Assembly: GCF_003061515.1 (NCBI RefSeq)
Contig: NZ_CP028924.1
Coordinates: 434,001-498,000, forward strand
Source: Colwellia sp. Arc7-D
GTDB lineage: Bacteria > Pseudomonadota > Gammaproteobacteria > Enterobacterales > Alteromonadaceae
Direction of reading: 5' to 3'
DNA: 64,000 nucleotides
Notes under the pieces: generated by a model
What the model saw: only the letters and a program-made list of their open reading frames with translations
What the model was told of the DNA's origin: nothing
Database searches by the model: none
Shown here: positions 18,933 to 27,671 of the stretch, one piece after another
Layout: every line of letters begins with the position of its first letter
How positions within the stretch are numbered: the stretch's first letter is position 1
Position numbers and translations under genes: made by a program

Positions 18933-19167
18933 ATTGAAACCAAATGTTGTGCTTATTCTACTGCTAAATGACGCAATGCCAAGCTACAAAATGAAGCTAT
19001 TTTTGTTTTAATGTAATAATGTTAAAAAGTGCCTACTTTTTTAGCGATTTTTATTGCTATAGCGATAATGATCCTATAACATTCGCCTCCATTATTTTTA
19101 ACTCGTATGGTGCTTGGCAGCAATAATGACTGATCAAGTGGCGATACGGCCTTAACAGAGGTTTCCC

Positions 19168-19380
19168 ATGAAAGACGGTATTCATCCAAATTATGTAGAG
19201 TTCAAGGCAACTTGTTCTTGTGGTAACGTTATTACAACTCGTTCAACTGTAGGTAAAGACTTACATTTAGACGTATGTTCAGAATGTCACCCATTCTACA
19301 CTGGTAAGCAAAAAGCTGCTGAGACTGGTGGTCGTGTTGATAAATTCAACAAGCGTTTTGGTGCTCTTAGCAAGAAGTAA
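19168..19380 (+). CDS. rpmE: Ribosomal protein L31, zinc-binding form
   Basis: A 70-residue L31 of the large ribosomal subunit. It keeps the zinc ligands Cys16, Cys18, Cys37 and Cys40 ('CSCGN', 'CSECHP'), so it is the C+ form used when zinc is sufficient. AGAGG precedes the ATG. It is divergent from priA and ends in a strong terminator at 19401-19428, so it is monocistronic. Confidence 0.98.
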   Translation: MKDGIHPNYVEFKATCSCGNVITTRSTVGKDLHLDVCSECHPFYTGKQKAAETGGRVDKFNKRFGALSKK

Positions 19381-19400
19381 TTCTGCTAATATACCAGATG

Positions 19401-19428
19401 AAAAAAGCACCTTTGGTGCTTTTTTTTT
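19401..19428 (+). terminator. Intrinsic terminator of rpmE
   Basis: Stem AAAAAGCACC / GGTGCTTTTT with a TTT loop followed by a run of T. Textbook rho-independent terminator. Confidence 0.95.
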
Positions 19429-19609
19429 GCCAAAAATTAACTTTCCTACCTGCTAATAATATGCTCATATTTATGAGTATGATTGTATTTTTAATGCATC
19501 ACCGCACTCGCTTTTGTTTTTAGTTATTTTATTTTTACTTTTTTTTAAACCCTTTTGCGGCATACTGCATCTAACTTAATAATGATGAAATACGTCGAGA
19601 ATTTACTTT

Positions 19610-20167
19610 TTGGATAAGTTGAAAATTATTGATGCCAATGAATGTTTTAGCCCAGATCTGGAGCCGCAATGGATCGCGCAAGCTCAGCAAGGAGATCAGC
19701 AAGCATTTCATCATCTCTATAAAAACTACCACCGGCGTATTTATGCGTTGTGTTGGCGTATGCTAGCCGACAAAGACAGCGCTGAAGATGTTTGTCAGGA
19801 AGTTTTTGTACAATTGTGGCAAAAAATCAGTAATTTTCGTGGTGAAAGTAAGTTTTCAACTTGGTTACATAGTGTCGCCACAAATATTGTTTTAGGACAT
19901 ATTCGTAAAAATAAAAGCTGGATACAACGTATTTTTAGTATTGAAGATCAAACTATTGAAGTTGCTACAGTTGAAATGCCAGATTGTTCAAACTTAGATA
20001 AAAAAATTCAAACACTACCTGAAAGAGCACGACTGGTTTTTGTTTTATTTGCTATTGAGGGTTATCGTCATGAAGAAATTGCCAATATGTTAGGCATGGC
20101 GGTAGGCACAAGTAAAGCCCAATACCATAGAGCTAGAGGCTTATTACGCGAGTCGTTAAGTGAGTAA
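19610..20167 (+). CDS. ECF-type RNA polymerase sigma factor
   Basis: About 185 residues. Region 2 lies at about residues 25-100 ('YHRRIYALCWRMLADKDSAEDVCQEVFVQLW', then 'FSTWLHSVATN') and region 4 at about 125-180 ('LPERARLVFVLFAIEGYRHEEIANMLGMAVGTSKAQYHRAR'), with no region 1 or 3. The best start in frame is a TTG at 19610 with only a weak GAG upstream, so the true start could be slightly downstream. The putative anti-sigma gene begins directly after its stop codon, and a DUF4097 gene follows. The signal is unknown. Confidence 0.9.
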   Translation: MDKLKIIDANECFSPDLEPQWIAQAQQGDQQAFHHLYKNYHRRIYALCWRMLADKDSAEDVCQEVFVQLWQKISNFRGESKFSTWLHSVATNIVLGHIRKNKSWIQRIFSIEDQTIEVATVEMPDCSNLDKKIQTLPERARLVFVLFAIEGYRHEEIANMLGMAVGTSKAQYHRARGLLRESLSE

Positions 20168-20692
20168 ATGATGAAAGAAACGATGAATGTTAATAAAAAT
20201 ACGGAACAACGCTTACAAGAAGCGATTGCACAGCTTCCCAAAGAAATAACGCCTGAGCGTGATTTATGGTCTGGTATCGACAAAGCAATTAACCAAAAAG
20301 TAACCACAACAAATAATCATAGCAAGCGCAAAACCTTTATGCCTGTTGCATGGGCCGCTTCTCTAGTTGCTGCGGTATTGCTCACTTGGGTTACAATAAG
20401 CCCTGAGCCTTTGACAAGTATGCCATCGGTAAACTTAGTTGCTGCAATGCAACAAGACTTTGAACAACAAAAACAAAGTATGTTGGTGAGTTTTGGTACA
20501 CCAGATATTAGGCAGTTGCCGGTGGCAATGCAGGCCGAATTAGTTAAGCTAAGCTCTGCGCAAAAAACGATTAGCAAAGCCTTAGCAGATGATCCTAATA
20601 ATAGTGATTTATTAAATTTATTACGTTGGACACAGCAGCAAGAGTTAGATTTGCTGACACAATTATATAGCCCCCAGTGGCAAAAAATTTAG
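20168..20692 (+). CDS. Putative membrane anti-sigma factor
   Basis: 174 residues: a cytoplasmic N-terminal part (1-55; 'LQEAIAQLPKEITPERDLWSGIDKAI'), one membrane span at about 58-77, and a helical periplasmic C-terminal part (80-174). The layout and its position with zero spacing after the ECF sigma gene suggest that it holds the sigma factor at the membrane. No zinc anti-sigma (HxxxCxxC) motif is present. The N-terminal block resembles that seen in proteins next to ECF sigma factors with DUF4097 partners. Function inferred from context. Confidence 0.72.
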   Translation: MMKETMNVNKNTEQRLQEAIAQLPKEITPERDLWSGIDKAINQKVTTTNNHSKRKTFMPVAWAASLVAAVLLTWVTISPEPLTSMPSVNLVAAMQQDFEQQKQSMLVSFGTPDIRQLPVAMQAELVKLSSAQKTISKALADDPNNSDLLNLLRWTQQQELDLLTQLYSPQWQKI

Positions 20693-20722
20693 TCGTTATT
20701 AGACTCGATATAAGAGGTTAAC

Positions 20723-21664
20723 ATGAGAAGCTTACGTAATTTTTTACCCCTTTTGCTGTTGATTACGGCAATACCTAGTGTGGCTGGCGAACGTGTCGAT
20801 GAGTCAATGTTGTTAGGCAATATTACCAATGTCAGTATTGAAAATTTACGCGGTGAAGTAACGGTTATAGGTAACAGTGGCGATACGGTTTCAGTTTCGG
20901 GTGAGTTAGACAATAAAGCTGAAGGCTTAACGTTTGAAAAGTCAGGTTCGCGTATCATTATTAAAGTTGAAATACCAAACAACAGTCATAGTGGATGGGG
21001 CGTTGAAGGTTCAGATCTTACTATCGTAATGCCTAAACATGTACGTGTTAGCTTTAAAGGCGTATCTTCAAATATTAATATTAGCCACTTTACTCATGGC
21101 AGTGAAATACAAACTGTTAGTGGTGATATTAATGCTAAAGATCTTATGCAACAGATCGAGTTAGCAACGGTCAGTGGCAATATCGAAAGTACAAACTTAT
21201 CAGGAAAATTACGTTTGTCATCGGTAAGTGGCGACATTCATGATCGAAACTCGTCTGGGCGAGCACTTTTTAAAACGGTGAGCGGCAACTTAACCTCAAG
21301 TTCTACAGCTAATGAAGTATCAGCTAATTCAGTGTCGGGTGACATTGAATTAAAACTCGCAAAAGTTGACGAATTAATTGTTTCAACGGTGAGCGGTGAA
21401 TTTGAAAGCCAATTATCATTAAATGAAAATGGCTTGGTGAAAATGTCGAGTGTCAGTGGTGATTTAACGGTCGACTTTAAAAATGAAGTACAAGCGAGTT
21501 TTAATTTAAAAACTAATGCCGGGGGAAACATTGTCAATGGCCTAACATCAGCAAAAGCTAGACGCGCTAAATATGGTCCAAGTTCTAAATTGTCTTTTGA
21601 AACCGGTAATGCCAGTGGCTCAGTGCGAGCAAGTACCGTGAGTGGTCGTATAGAAGTTAAATAA
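20723..21664 (+). CDS. Secreted DUF4097 beta-helix-like repeat protein
   Basis: 313 residues: signal peptide (1-22), then a right-handed beta-helix-like domain of the DUF4097 family with at least eight VSG[DNE][ILF] steps spaced about 17-25 residues apart (for example VSGDINAK, VSGNIEST, VSGDIHDR, VSGRIEVK at the end). Members are exported or surface proteins of unclear role. It is the third gene of the sigma/anti-sigma operon (30-base gap), so it is a likely regulon member or signal component. A hairpin follows at 21674-21692. Confidence 0.85.
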   Translation: MRSLRNFLPLLLLITAIPSVAGERVDESMLLGNITNVSIENLRGEVTVIGNSGDTVSVSGELDNKAEGLTFEKSGSRIIIKVEIPNNSHSGWGVEGSDLTIVMPKHVRVSFKGVSSNINISHFTHGSEIQTVSGDINAKDLMQQIELATVSGNIESTNLSGKLRLSSVSGDIHDRNSSGRALFKTVSGNLTSSSTANEVSANSVSGDIELKLAKVDELIVSTVSGEFESQLSLNENGLVKMSSVSGDLTVDFKNEVQASFNLKTNAGGNIVNGLTSAKARRAKYGPSSKLSFETGNASGSVRASTVSGRIEVK

Positions 21665-21673
21665 TATCAGCAG

Positions 21674-21692
21674 CGCCTCATGTTTTGAGGCG
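21674..21692 (+). terminator. Hairpin at the end of the sigma operon
   Basis: Stem CGCCTCA / TGAGGCG, 7 base pairs, loop of 5, ending 28 bases after the DUF4097 stop. The following sequence is only partly T-rich, so this is a moderate terminator. The rest of the gap to dnaB (21693-21960) is AT-rich with no gene that I can see and presumably holds the dnaB promoter. Confidence 0.65.
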
Positions 21693-21960
21693 TTCGTCTA
21701 CGGTATTTGAATAGCCTAAATTTTACCGGTAAATCCCATTATATTTTAATCAAATTTATTATCTTCCACAGCACTATAAATAACACTTTCAATATCTCGA
21801 AAAACTTAATGTATATGAAATAAATCTTTTTGTTTTATCATTTTGCTTAAGGTGAATTTCTGCTACATTAGCTCTCTTTATTTTCGAATAATTTTATTAC
21901 GCTATTGAAGATTATTTTCTTTCATTAGCTGAGATTATCGCCAAGCATTTAAGGTGTGAT

Positions 21961-23379
21961 ATGGCCGATCGCAAGCCAGCCAAGTTTAGTAAAAACAACC
22001 AATTTCCTCGAGATAAACAAATTGATGAATTAAAGGTTCCGCCACATTCATTAGAGGCTGAGCAGTCTGTGCTAGGTGGTTTATTATTAGATAATGAAAC
22101 TTGGGACCGAGTCAGTGAGCGTGTAGTTGCACAAGATTTTTATAGCCGTTCTCATCGCATTACCTTTGAAACTATTGGCCGCTTAATTGAGCTAGGTAAT
22201 CCTGTCGATTTGATCACCTTATCTGAAGCACTTGAAAACGATCAAAAGCTTGATGATGCCGGTGGCTTTATGTATCTCGCTGAAATGATGAAAAACACGC
22301 CCAGTGCCGCCAATATTACTGCCTATGCAGATATTGTACGTGAGCGTGCCGTTACGCGTGAAATGATCAGTGTTGCGAATGAAGTAGCTGAAGCAGGTTA
22401 TGATCCGCAAGGGCGCACCAGTGCAGACTTACTCGACTTCGCTGAAACCAAGATTTTCGCTATTGCTGAACAACGAGCAAATAAATCTGAAGGTCCAGAG
22501 AACATCAGTTCGGTATTGGAAAAAACAGTTGATCGTATTGAAAAACTTTGTGCATCACCCACTAACGGTGTTACTGGTGTTTCAAGCGGCTTTACTGATC
22601 TCGATAAAATGACCGCTGGCTTCCAAAAATCAGATTTAATTATTGTTGCAGGTCGTCCATCGATGGGTAAAACAACCTTCGCGATGAACTTGGCAGAAAA
22701 TGCGGCGATGACAGAAGATAAACCCGCGCTAATTTTTAGTTTAGAGATGCCGTCAGAACAGTTGATGATGAGAATGCTTGCCTCACTTGGTCGCATTGAT
22801 CAAACTAAAATTCGTACCGGGCAATTAGAAGATGAAGATTGGGCGCGTTTATCGTCAACCATGGGCTTATTAATCGAAAAAGGTAAAATGTTTATCGATG
22901 ACGCTGCAGGTTTGACACCAACAGATGTGCGCTCAAGAGCAAGACGTATTGCTCGAGATCATGGAGGTATCAGCTTAATTATGATTGATTACCTTCAACT
23001 GATGCGTGCACCACAGTTTTCCGATAACAGAACGCTAGAAATCGCTGAAATATCTCGATCATTAAAAGCCTTAGCTAAAGAATTACAAGTGCCGGTTGTC
23101 GCTCTATCGCAACTTAACCGTGGCTTGGAGCAACGTGCAGATAAACGACCTATTAACTCAGATTTACGTGAGTCAGGTTCCATTGAGCAAGATGCCGATT
23201 TAATCATGTTTATTTACCGTGACGAGGTTTATCACGACGATTCTGAATACAAAGGTATGGCTGAAATTATTATAGGTAAGCAACGTAATGGTCCTATAGG
23301 TCGTGTACCACTTACTTTCCAAGGGCAGTTCTCACGTTTCGACAATTATGCTGGCCCGCATGTACTGGATGAAGACTAA
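21961..23379 (+). CDS. dnaB: Replicative DNA helicase DnaB
   Basis: Hexameric 5'-3' helicase that unwinds DNA at the replication fork. 472 residues: N-terminal DnaG-interaction domain (about 25-130), linker helix, and RecA-like motor domain (about 200-460) with Walker A GRPSMGKT at 231-238, Walker B 'SLIMIDYLQLM' near 345, and 'DLRESGSIEQDADLIMFIYRDE' near 398. ATG preceded by AAGGTG. alr follows after 6 bases, a common gammaproteobacterial pair. No intein is present in the motor domain, a known insertion site. Confidence 0.98.
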   Translation: MADRKPAKFSKNNQFPRDKQIDELKVPPHSLEAEQSVLGGLLLDNETWDRVSERVVAQDFYSRSHRITFETIGRLIELGNPVDLITLSEALENDQKLDDAGGFMYLAEMMKNTPSAANITAYADIVRERAVTREMISVANEVAEAGYDPQGRTSADLLDFAETKIFAIAEQRANKSEGPENISSVLEKTVDRIEKLCASPTNGVTGVSSGFTDLDKMTAGFQKSDLIIVAGRPSMGKTTFAMNLAENAAMTEDKPALIFSLEMPSEQLMMRMLASLGRIDQTKIRTGQLEDEDWARLSSTMGLLIEKGKMFIDDAAGLTPTDVRSRARRIARDHGGISLIMIDYLQLMRAPQFSDNRTLEIAEISRSLKALAKELQVPVVALSQLNRGLEQRADKRPINSDLRESGSIEQDADLIMFIYRDEVYHDDSEYKGMAEIIIGKQRNGPIGRVPLTFQGQFSRFDNYAGPHVLDED

Positions 23380-23385
23380 GTACTA

Positions 23386-24465
23386 ATGGCATTACACACA
23401 GCAACCGCGGTAATTAATTTAGCGGCTTTAAGCAATAATTACCGCCTTATTCAATCGTTATCTCCCCATGCAAAAGTGCTAGCAGTTTTAAAAGCTAATG
23501 GTTACGGGCATGGCTTAGAGCGAATTGCTAATGCGTTACCTCATGCTGATGCTTTTGGTGTCGCTCGCATTGATGAAGCGCTTGCCTTGAGAGAGGCGGG
23601 AATAGTTAAACCTATTGTTTTGCTTGAAGGTTTTTTTTCTGAAGAAAATATAAACACCTTAGCCGCTAATAATTTACAAACTATAGTACATAACGAACAG
23701 CAACTTGCTGCAATTGTTAACGCTAATTTAGCTACCCCGTTAAAAGTTTGGTTGAAAATTGATACTGGTATGCACAGGTTAGGTATTAATCCTGAGCAGC
23801 TACCGGCATTTTATCAAGCATTAACGCAATCAAAAAATGTTCAACAACCCATAGTATTAATGAGCCACTTAGGTTGTGCTGATGATAAAGATAACCCTGC
23901 AACTCAGCAACAAGTTTGCTTATTTGATGAGTTAACGTCAGCACTGCCATCAGAAAAAAGTATGGCTAACTCTGCCGGTGTTCTACTTTGGCCAGAAAGT
24001 CATTATCAATGGATCAGACCTGGCTTATTACTGTATGGCGTTTCGCCATTATCTGCAGATAATGTTATTGAAGGTATTGAACCTGTGATGACTTTGCAAT
24101 CAAGCTTGATATCTGTTCGCCAATTAGCGGCAGGAGAAGCTGTAGGTTATGGCGGTACTTGGACAAGTGAAAAAAGCACAACCATAGGTGTCGTTGCCAT
24201 TGGCTATGGAGATGGTTATCCACGTCATGCAACTAATGGTACGCCTGTGCTTATTAATAATCGTCGCGTACCGTTAATTGGTCGAGTATCAATGGATATG
24301 ATCTCAGTAGATTTAGGCTCACAAAGCCAAGACAAAGTAGGTGATATTGCAACGTTATGGGGCAAAGATTTACCCGTGGAAGAAGTTGCAGCATTTGCGA
24401 CAACTATCCCTTATGAACTTTTATGTAATATTACTCGTCGGGTACTTGTTCAGTTAGCTGAGTAG
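23386..24465 (+). CDS. alr: Alanine racemase
   Basis: PLP enzyme converting L- to D-alanine for peptidoglycan. 359 residues. The PLP-binding Lys36 lies in 'VLAVLKANGYGHG'; 'MHRLGINPEQ' near 130; the catalytic-Tyr region 'AVGYGGTW' near 252; 'GYGDGYPR' near 270; 'GRVSMDMISVDLG' near 300. Length is normal. It is 6 bases after dnaB, so probably co-transcribed, and a strong hairpin follows. Confidence 0.97.
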   Translation: MALHTATAVINLAALSNNYRLIQSLSPHAKVLAVLKANGYGHGLERIANALPHADAFGVARIDEALALREAGIVKPIVLLEGFFSEENINTLAANNLQTIVHNEQQLAAIVNANLATPLKVWLKIDTGMHRLGINPEQLPAFYQALTQSKNVQQPIVLMSHLGCADDKDNPATQQQVCLFDELTSALPSEKSMANSAGVLLWPESHYQWIRPGLLLYGVSPLSADNVIEGIEPVMTLQSSLISVRQLAAGEAVGYGGTWTSEKSTTIGVVAIGYGDGYPRHATNGTPVLINNRRVPLIGRVSMDMISVDLGSQSQDKVGDIATLWGKDLPVEEVAAFATTIPYELLCNITRRVLVQLAE

Positions 24466-24543
24466 TCATTATTAATAAGATTAAAGGGAGTTTACTAAAG
24501 TTATTTCTAAACACTAGGTTCAAAATAAACAAAAGAGAAAAAA

Positions 24544-24582
24544 TGAAACATTGATCGTTATTAAAACGTTATCAATGTTTCA
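24544..24582 (+). terminator. Hairpin terminator after alr
   Basis: Perfect 12-base arms TGAAACATTGAT and ATCAATGTTTCA separated by 15 bases, which can extend the stem further through CGT / ACG. It lies between convergent alr and the FrnE-like gene, with an A-rich run on its left, so it may also stop the minus-strand transcript. Confidence 0.75.
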
Positions 24583-24643
24583 CTTTACGCTTTATCAATA
24601 TTATTTACTTGTATTCTTTACAGCTCATAACATAAATGAATCA

Positions 24644-25291
24644 TCATGAATTTTCTAAGTGTTCGGCTAAAATTTGTTTAAAAGCTTCAACTGGTTGGGC
24701 ACCTGCAAGGGCACTCTTTCGGTTAAAAACCACGGTTGGAACTGAAGAAACACCGAGTTTTTGCCAATAAGACTCTTGCTCAATAACAGCTTCTATTGCT
24801 TTACTGCTTTGTAAATGCGCCATTGCTTCTTCCACATTTAGCCCTACAGTCGCTATTTCATTGGCTAGAACATCTCGTATTGAAATGTCTTTTTTCTCAG
24901 TAAAAAAAGCAGAAAATAAGCGCATTTTTAATTCGGTTTGCTTACCTTGCTTTTTTGCATATTCAAGTAATATATGAGCATCGCGCGTATTAATGATTTT
25001 CATACCTTCGAAGTAGTGAAAATCAAAATCAACGGTTTTACCATGCGCTGTCATTTCGGTTCTAAATTTAGCGCTACTTTCTGGGGTAGAGCCATATTTA
25101 CGTGCAGAATGTGCACCTAATTCTTCGCCTTCTGACGGCATATCGGGATTTAGCTCAAAGGGTTGCCATTCAATTTCTACCTTACCTTCTAGCCCTAATT
25201 CTGAAATTGCTTTAGTTAAATTGCCGTAACCGATAACACACCACGGACATACGACATCTGAAACGATATCTATTTTGATTTTATTGCTCAT
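24644..25291 (-). CDS. DsbA-family oxidoreductase, FrnE/HCCA isomerase-like
   Basis: About 215 residues, thioredoxin-fold with helical insertion, of the FrnE / 2-hydroxychromene-2-carboxylate isomerase-like group. The active site Cys15-Pro-Trp-Cys18 is intact. There is no signal peptide, so it acts in the cytoplasm, probably as a thiol-disulfide oxidoreductase or polyketide-type isomerase relative. The cis-Pro loop 'GVSSVPTVVFNRK' lies near residue 185. I start it at the ATG at 25291, preceded by AGAGAAA; a TTG at 25306 is upstream in frame. It is followed on the genome by an AhpD-like redox gene and a TetR regulator, suggesting a redox-stress cluster. Confidence 0.87.
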   Translation of the reverse strand: MSNKIKIDIVSDVVCPWCVIGYGNLTKAISELGLEGKVEIEWQPFELNPDMPSEGEELGAHSARKYGSTPESSAKFRTEMTAHGKTVDFDFHYFEGMKIINTRDAHILLEYAKKQGKQTELKMRLFSAFFTEKKDISIRDVLANEIATVGLNVEEAMAHLQSSKAIEAVIEQESYWQKLGVSSVPTVVFNRKSALAGAQPVEAFKQILAEHLENS

Positions 25292-25429
25292 AGTATTTCT
25301 CTTCAATAGTTATGTTTGATGTTAAAAACGGATATTAGAACCTGACGTTATCATGATGGCTTTTCTAGCGACCATTGTTCTAATAGCATTACTTGAATGT
25401 ATGTCGTAAGTATTTAACATTTAAATGGA

Positions 25430-25468
25430 GATATAAAAATGACCAAAGCATGAAATCAAGCTTTGGTC
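25430..25468 (-). terminator. Terminator after the AhpD-like gene
   Basis: Perfect 9-base arms (GACCAAAGC 25441-25449 and GCTTTGGTC 25460-25468). On the minus strand the stem is followed by ATTTTTATA, a U-rich tail. It sits 18 bases after the AhpD-like stop codon, so that gene is probably monocistronic. Confidence 0.85.
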
Positions 25469-25486
25469 GTTCAAACTATGCTTAAA

Positions 25487-26044
25487 TTACTTAGCTACTT
25501 TTTCCCAAGCAAATTTACTAAATGGTTTATCAACAACGGTATTAGCAATGTGGTTTGTGTAGTTGCTGATCACTTTTTGAGATAAGCCTAAAAGAATTTC
25601 CAATACTTGTTGCTCGCCATAACCTGCTGCGTAAAAGTTTGCTAATTCATCAGCAGAAATGTGACCACGGTTACGGACAATAATTAATGTTGTATCAAGT
25701 AAAGCTTGTAGTTTTGCGGTTGGCATAGGTTTTTCATCACGTAATGCTTGAATCAAATCCGCATCTACACTCATTGAGTGTGCAATCGCTGTATGAGCAG
25801 GAACACAGTAGTTACAGCCATGTTCAACATTAATGCCTTGCCATACTACGGTAAGCTCTTCTGCGTCAAATGAAGTGTTAAGGAAAAGCTCATGCAATAT
25901 TTGATATGCATCTAATGTATTAGGTGCGCTAGCTAATACGCCATGTAAGTTCGGTAACATGCCATATGCGCCAACAGACTTTTCTAAAAGTGCTTTACTT
26001 GCTTCTGGTGCTGATTCGATTGTGTGTGTAGTTAATGTAGTCAT
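25487..26044 (-). CDS. Carboxymuconolactone decarboxylase / AhpD-like protein
   Basis: About 185 residues, all-helical AhpD-like fold. Cys77-Asn-Tyr-Cys80 with His84 ('EHGCNYCVPAHTAIA') is the redox/proton-relay motif of the AhpD/CMD family, so an alkylhydroperoxidase-type role is likely. The ATG at 26044 is preceded by AAGG (complement of 26054-26057); an in-frame TTG at 26074 is less likely. Two TACC-N4-GGTA palindromes lie 104-142 bases upstream, matching one before the neighbouring TetR gene, so TetR control is likely. Confidence 0.87.
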   Translation of the reverse strand: MTTLTTHTIESAPEASKALLEKSVGAYGMLPNLHGVLASAPNTLDAYQILHELFLNTSFDAEELTVVWQGINVEHGCNYCVPAHTAIAHSMSVDADLIQALRDEKPMPTAKLQALLDTTLIIVRNRGHISADELANFYAAGYGEQQVLEILLGLSQKVISNYTNHIANTVVDKPFSKFAWEKVAK

Positions 26045-26147
26045 GTCAAAGTACCTTAATAATATGTCTTTCAAAAGTATCTATTGAGATATTTTTGAAG
26101 ATAATATATCTATAGTTTAAAGAAAATAACCAGTACATTATTTTTCA

Positions 26148-26159
26148 TACCGGTCGGTA
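26148..26159. promoter_or_regulatory. TetR-type operator, site 1
   Basis: TACCGGTCGGTA, a near-perfect palindrome with TACC/GGTA ends, upstream of the AhpD-like gene. Confidence 0.65.
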
Positions 26160-26173
26160 ATTAATTGTTATTG

Positions 26174-26185
26174 TACCGATCGGTA
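26174..26185. promoter_or_regulatory. TetR-type operator, site 2
   Basis: TACCGATCGGTA, a perfect 12-base palindrome 26 bases from site 1 (centre to centre). Same TACC-N4-GGTA layout as site 3 upstream of the TetR gene. Confidence 0.72.
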
Positions 26186-26428
26186 TATTTAAGTCAACAG
26201 TTATTTTGAAAAATATTTGTGTAAATATTTTACAATGCGCTGATACGATTATTTTAGTTGTGTAATGACAGGCTTAAAAGTTAGCCTGTCTTTATGAAGC
26301 GCTATATGATTTTTCGAAGGGCGGATAAAACGAGTTGATATCTATTAAGTCTAAATAATTATTGTTAAAAAAAGCCAAGCTTAAGGTAATGAAAGATAAA
26401 AATAACTTTATTAACAAAAGCTTATAAG
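26186..26428. other. Gap between the operators and the TetR gene end
   Basis: AT-rich, no gene seen. It holds one hairpin with 8-base perfect arms (GACAGGCT 26267-26274, AGCCTGTC 26283-26290) followed by TTTAT on the plus strand. No plus-strand gene precedes it, so it may mark the 3' end of the minus-strand TetR transcript or a small unrecognised RNA. Confidence 0.4.
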
Positions 26429-27082
26429 TCAGGATTGCAATTTATTTGCTGTTGCTTCGATATCAGTATTACTAATAAACACACCAGCTAAAATAGTATC
26501 AATAACGAACGAAAGATCGGTAGATGCTACTTTAGAGCGAGCCATAGCAGCACAGCCTTTTAATGCGGTGTATAAACTTAATGCGTTACCTTCGGCATTT
26601 ACATTTAAGCCTAGTGATATCGATTCTTTATCTGTAGTAAATAAATCGGTAAATAAAGCGTTTGGCGCAGTTTCAATATCAATAAGTAACTTTTTGGCTT
26701 CATCGGGAATATCGCCACCAGCAATTTCTGATTGGCACAATACAAGATAACAACCTTTAGGCTGTTCAGTACTACATTGCATACCGACTATCGACATCAT
26801 ATAGTTTTTTAAACGGATTTTTAATGGCGTGTCGGGCGTAAACAAAGCATCTAGGTGTACCTTCATATTATGATCAATATAATGTTGAGTCGCTTTTATA
26901 AATAAAGCTTCTTTATTGCCAAACGTGCTGTACATACTAGGTTTGTTGATATTCATGCTTTTCGTTAAATCGGCCAAAGACGCACCGACAAAACCTTTAG
27001 CCCAGAAAACCTCCATTGCAGCTTGCAATGCTGTTTGCTCATCAAACTTTCGTTTACGTCCACTTACCACAATTATCACCAT
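26429..27082 (-). CDS. TetR/AcrR-family transcriptional regulator
   Basis: 217 residues: N-terminal helix-turn-helix (about 10-60; 'ALQAAMEVFWAKGFVGASLADLTKSMNINKPSMYSTFGNKEALF', the classic TetR pattern) and a helical ligand domain with 'CYLVLCQSE' near 115. ATG at 27082. A TACC-N4-GGTA element lies at 27107-27118, just upstream, and two more sit before the AhpD-like gene, so autoregulation and control of that redox gene are likely. The effector is unknown; two or three Cys in the ligand domain would allow redox sensing, but that is speculation. Confidence 0.9.
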   Translation of the reverse strand: MVIIVVSGRKRKFDEQTALQAAMEVFWAKGFVGASLADLTKSMNINKPSMYSTFGNKEALFIKATQHYIDHNMKVHLDALFTPDTPLKIRLKNYMMSIVGMQCSTEQPKGCYLVLCQSEIAGGDIPDEAKKLLIDIETAPNALFTDLFTTDKESISLGLNVNAEGNALSLYTALKGCAAMARSKVASTDLSFVIDTILAGVFISNTDIEATANKLQS

Positions 27083-27106
27083 TAATTATATTCATCACTT
27101 ATATTG

Positions 27107-27118
27107 TACCTAATGGTA
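27107..27118. promoter_or_regulatory. TetR-type operator, site 3
   Basis: TACCTAATGGTA, same half-sites and spacing as sites 1 and 2, 25 bases before the ATG of the TetR gene. Confidence 0.6.
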
Positions 27119-27218
27119 TAGATAAGTTCAATCGTTCAAAAAATATTAGTGAATGAGAAAATAGACCGCAGTTTAAAAATGTGTGATGTAAACAAAGGCA
27201 TTCGTTATATCACAACAT

Positions 27219-27638
27219 TTATTCACCATTTACAGTAATGACTAACGTTCTCGAACCACCATAATCTCTATGCTCACCAAGGTAAATTCCCTGCCAAATA
27301 CCTAGGTTCATTCTGCCGTTTTTTAAGGGAATAGTAATATTACTACCTAACGTACTTGCCTTAATATGGGCTGGCATATCATCTGAACCTTCATAGGTAT
27401 GACGATAGTAGGGAGCATTTTCAGGGACAAATTGATTAAAGTGTCGCTCCATATCATCACGTACAGTCGGATCGGCATTCTCATTAATGGTAAGCGATGC
27501 TGATGAGTGTTTAATGAAAAGGTGTAATAAGCCAAAATGAACAGGTGGAAATTTAGCTAGTACCAGTTCAACGTCTTCAGTGATCAAATGGAAACCACGA
27601 GGGAAAGGTTTTAATGTTAACTCGACTTGTTGCCACAT
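27219..27638 (-). CDS. YjbQ family protein (UPF0047)
   Basis: 139 residues, the full length of the YjbQ/UPF0047 family, whose members have weak thiamin phosphate synthase activity and an uncertain physiological role. Conserved blocks are visible: 'HSSASLTINENADPTVRDDMERHFNQ' near residue 44, 'DDMPAHIKASTLGSNITIPLKNG' near 87 and 'GIWQGIYLGEHRD' near 113. The 51-bp repeat array begins 33 bases upstream of its start, so its promoter must lie in or beyond the array. Confidence 0.92.
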   Translation of the reverse strand: MWQQVELTLKPFPRGFHLITEDVELVLAKFPPVHFGLLHLFIKHSSASLTINENADPTVRDDMERHFNQFVPENAPYYRHTYEGSDDMPAHIKASTLGSNITIPLKNGRMNLGIWQGIYLGEHRDYGGSRTLVITVNGE

Positions 27639-27671
27639 AGGTTATTTTACTCTTTTGTTGTAGACGCAAAT

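Noticed and set aside
26267..26293. Hairpin with TTTAT as a plus-strand terminator of a small RNA
   Set aside because: No promoter or gene on the plus strand upstream can be supported; kept only as a note in the gap description.
26731..26750. TTGGCAC match inside the tetR gene as a sigma-54 promoter
   Set aside because: No TTGC/TTGT at the required distance and located inside a coding region.
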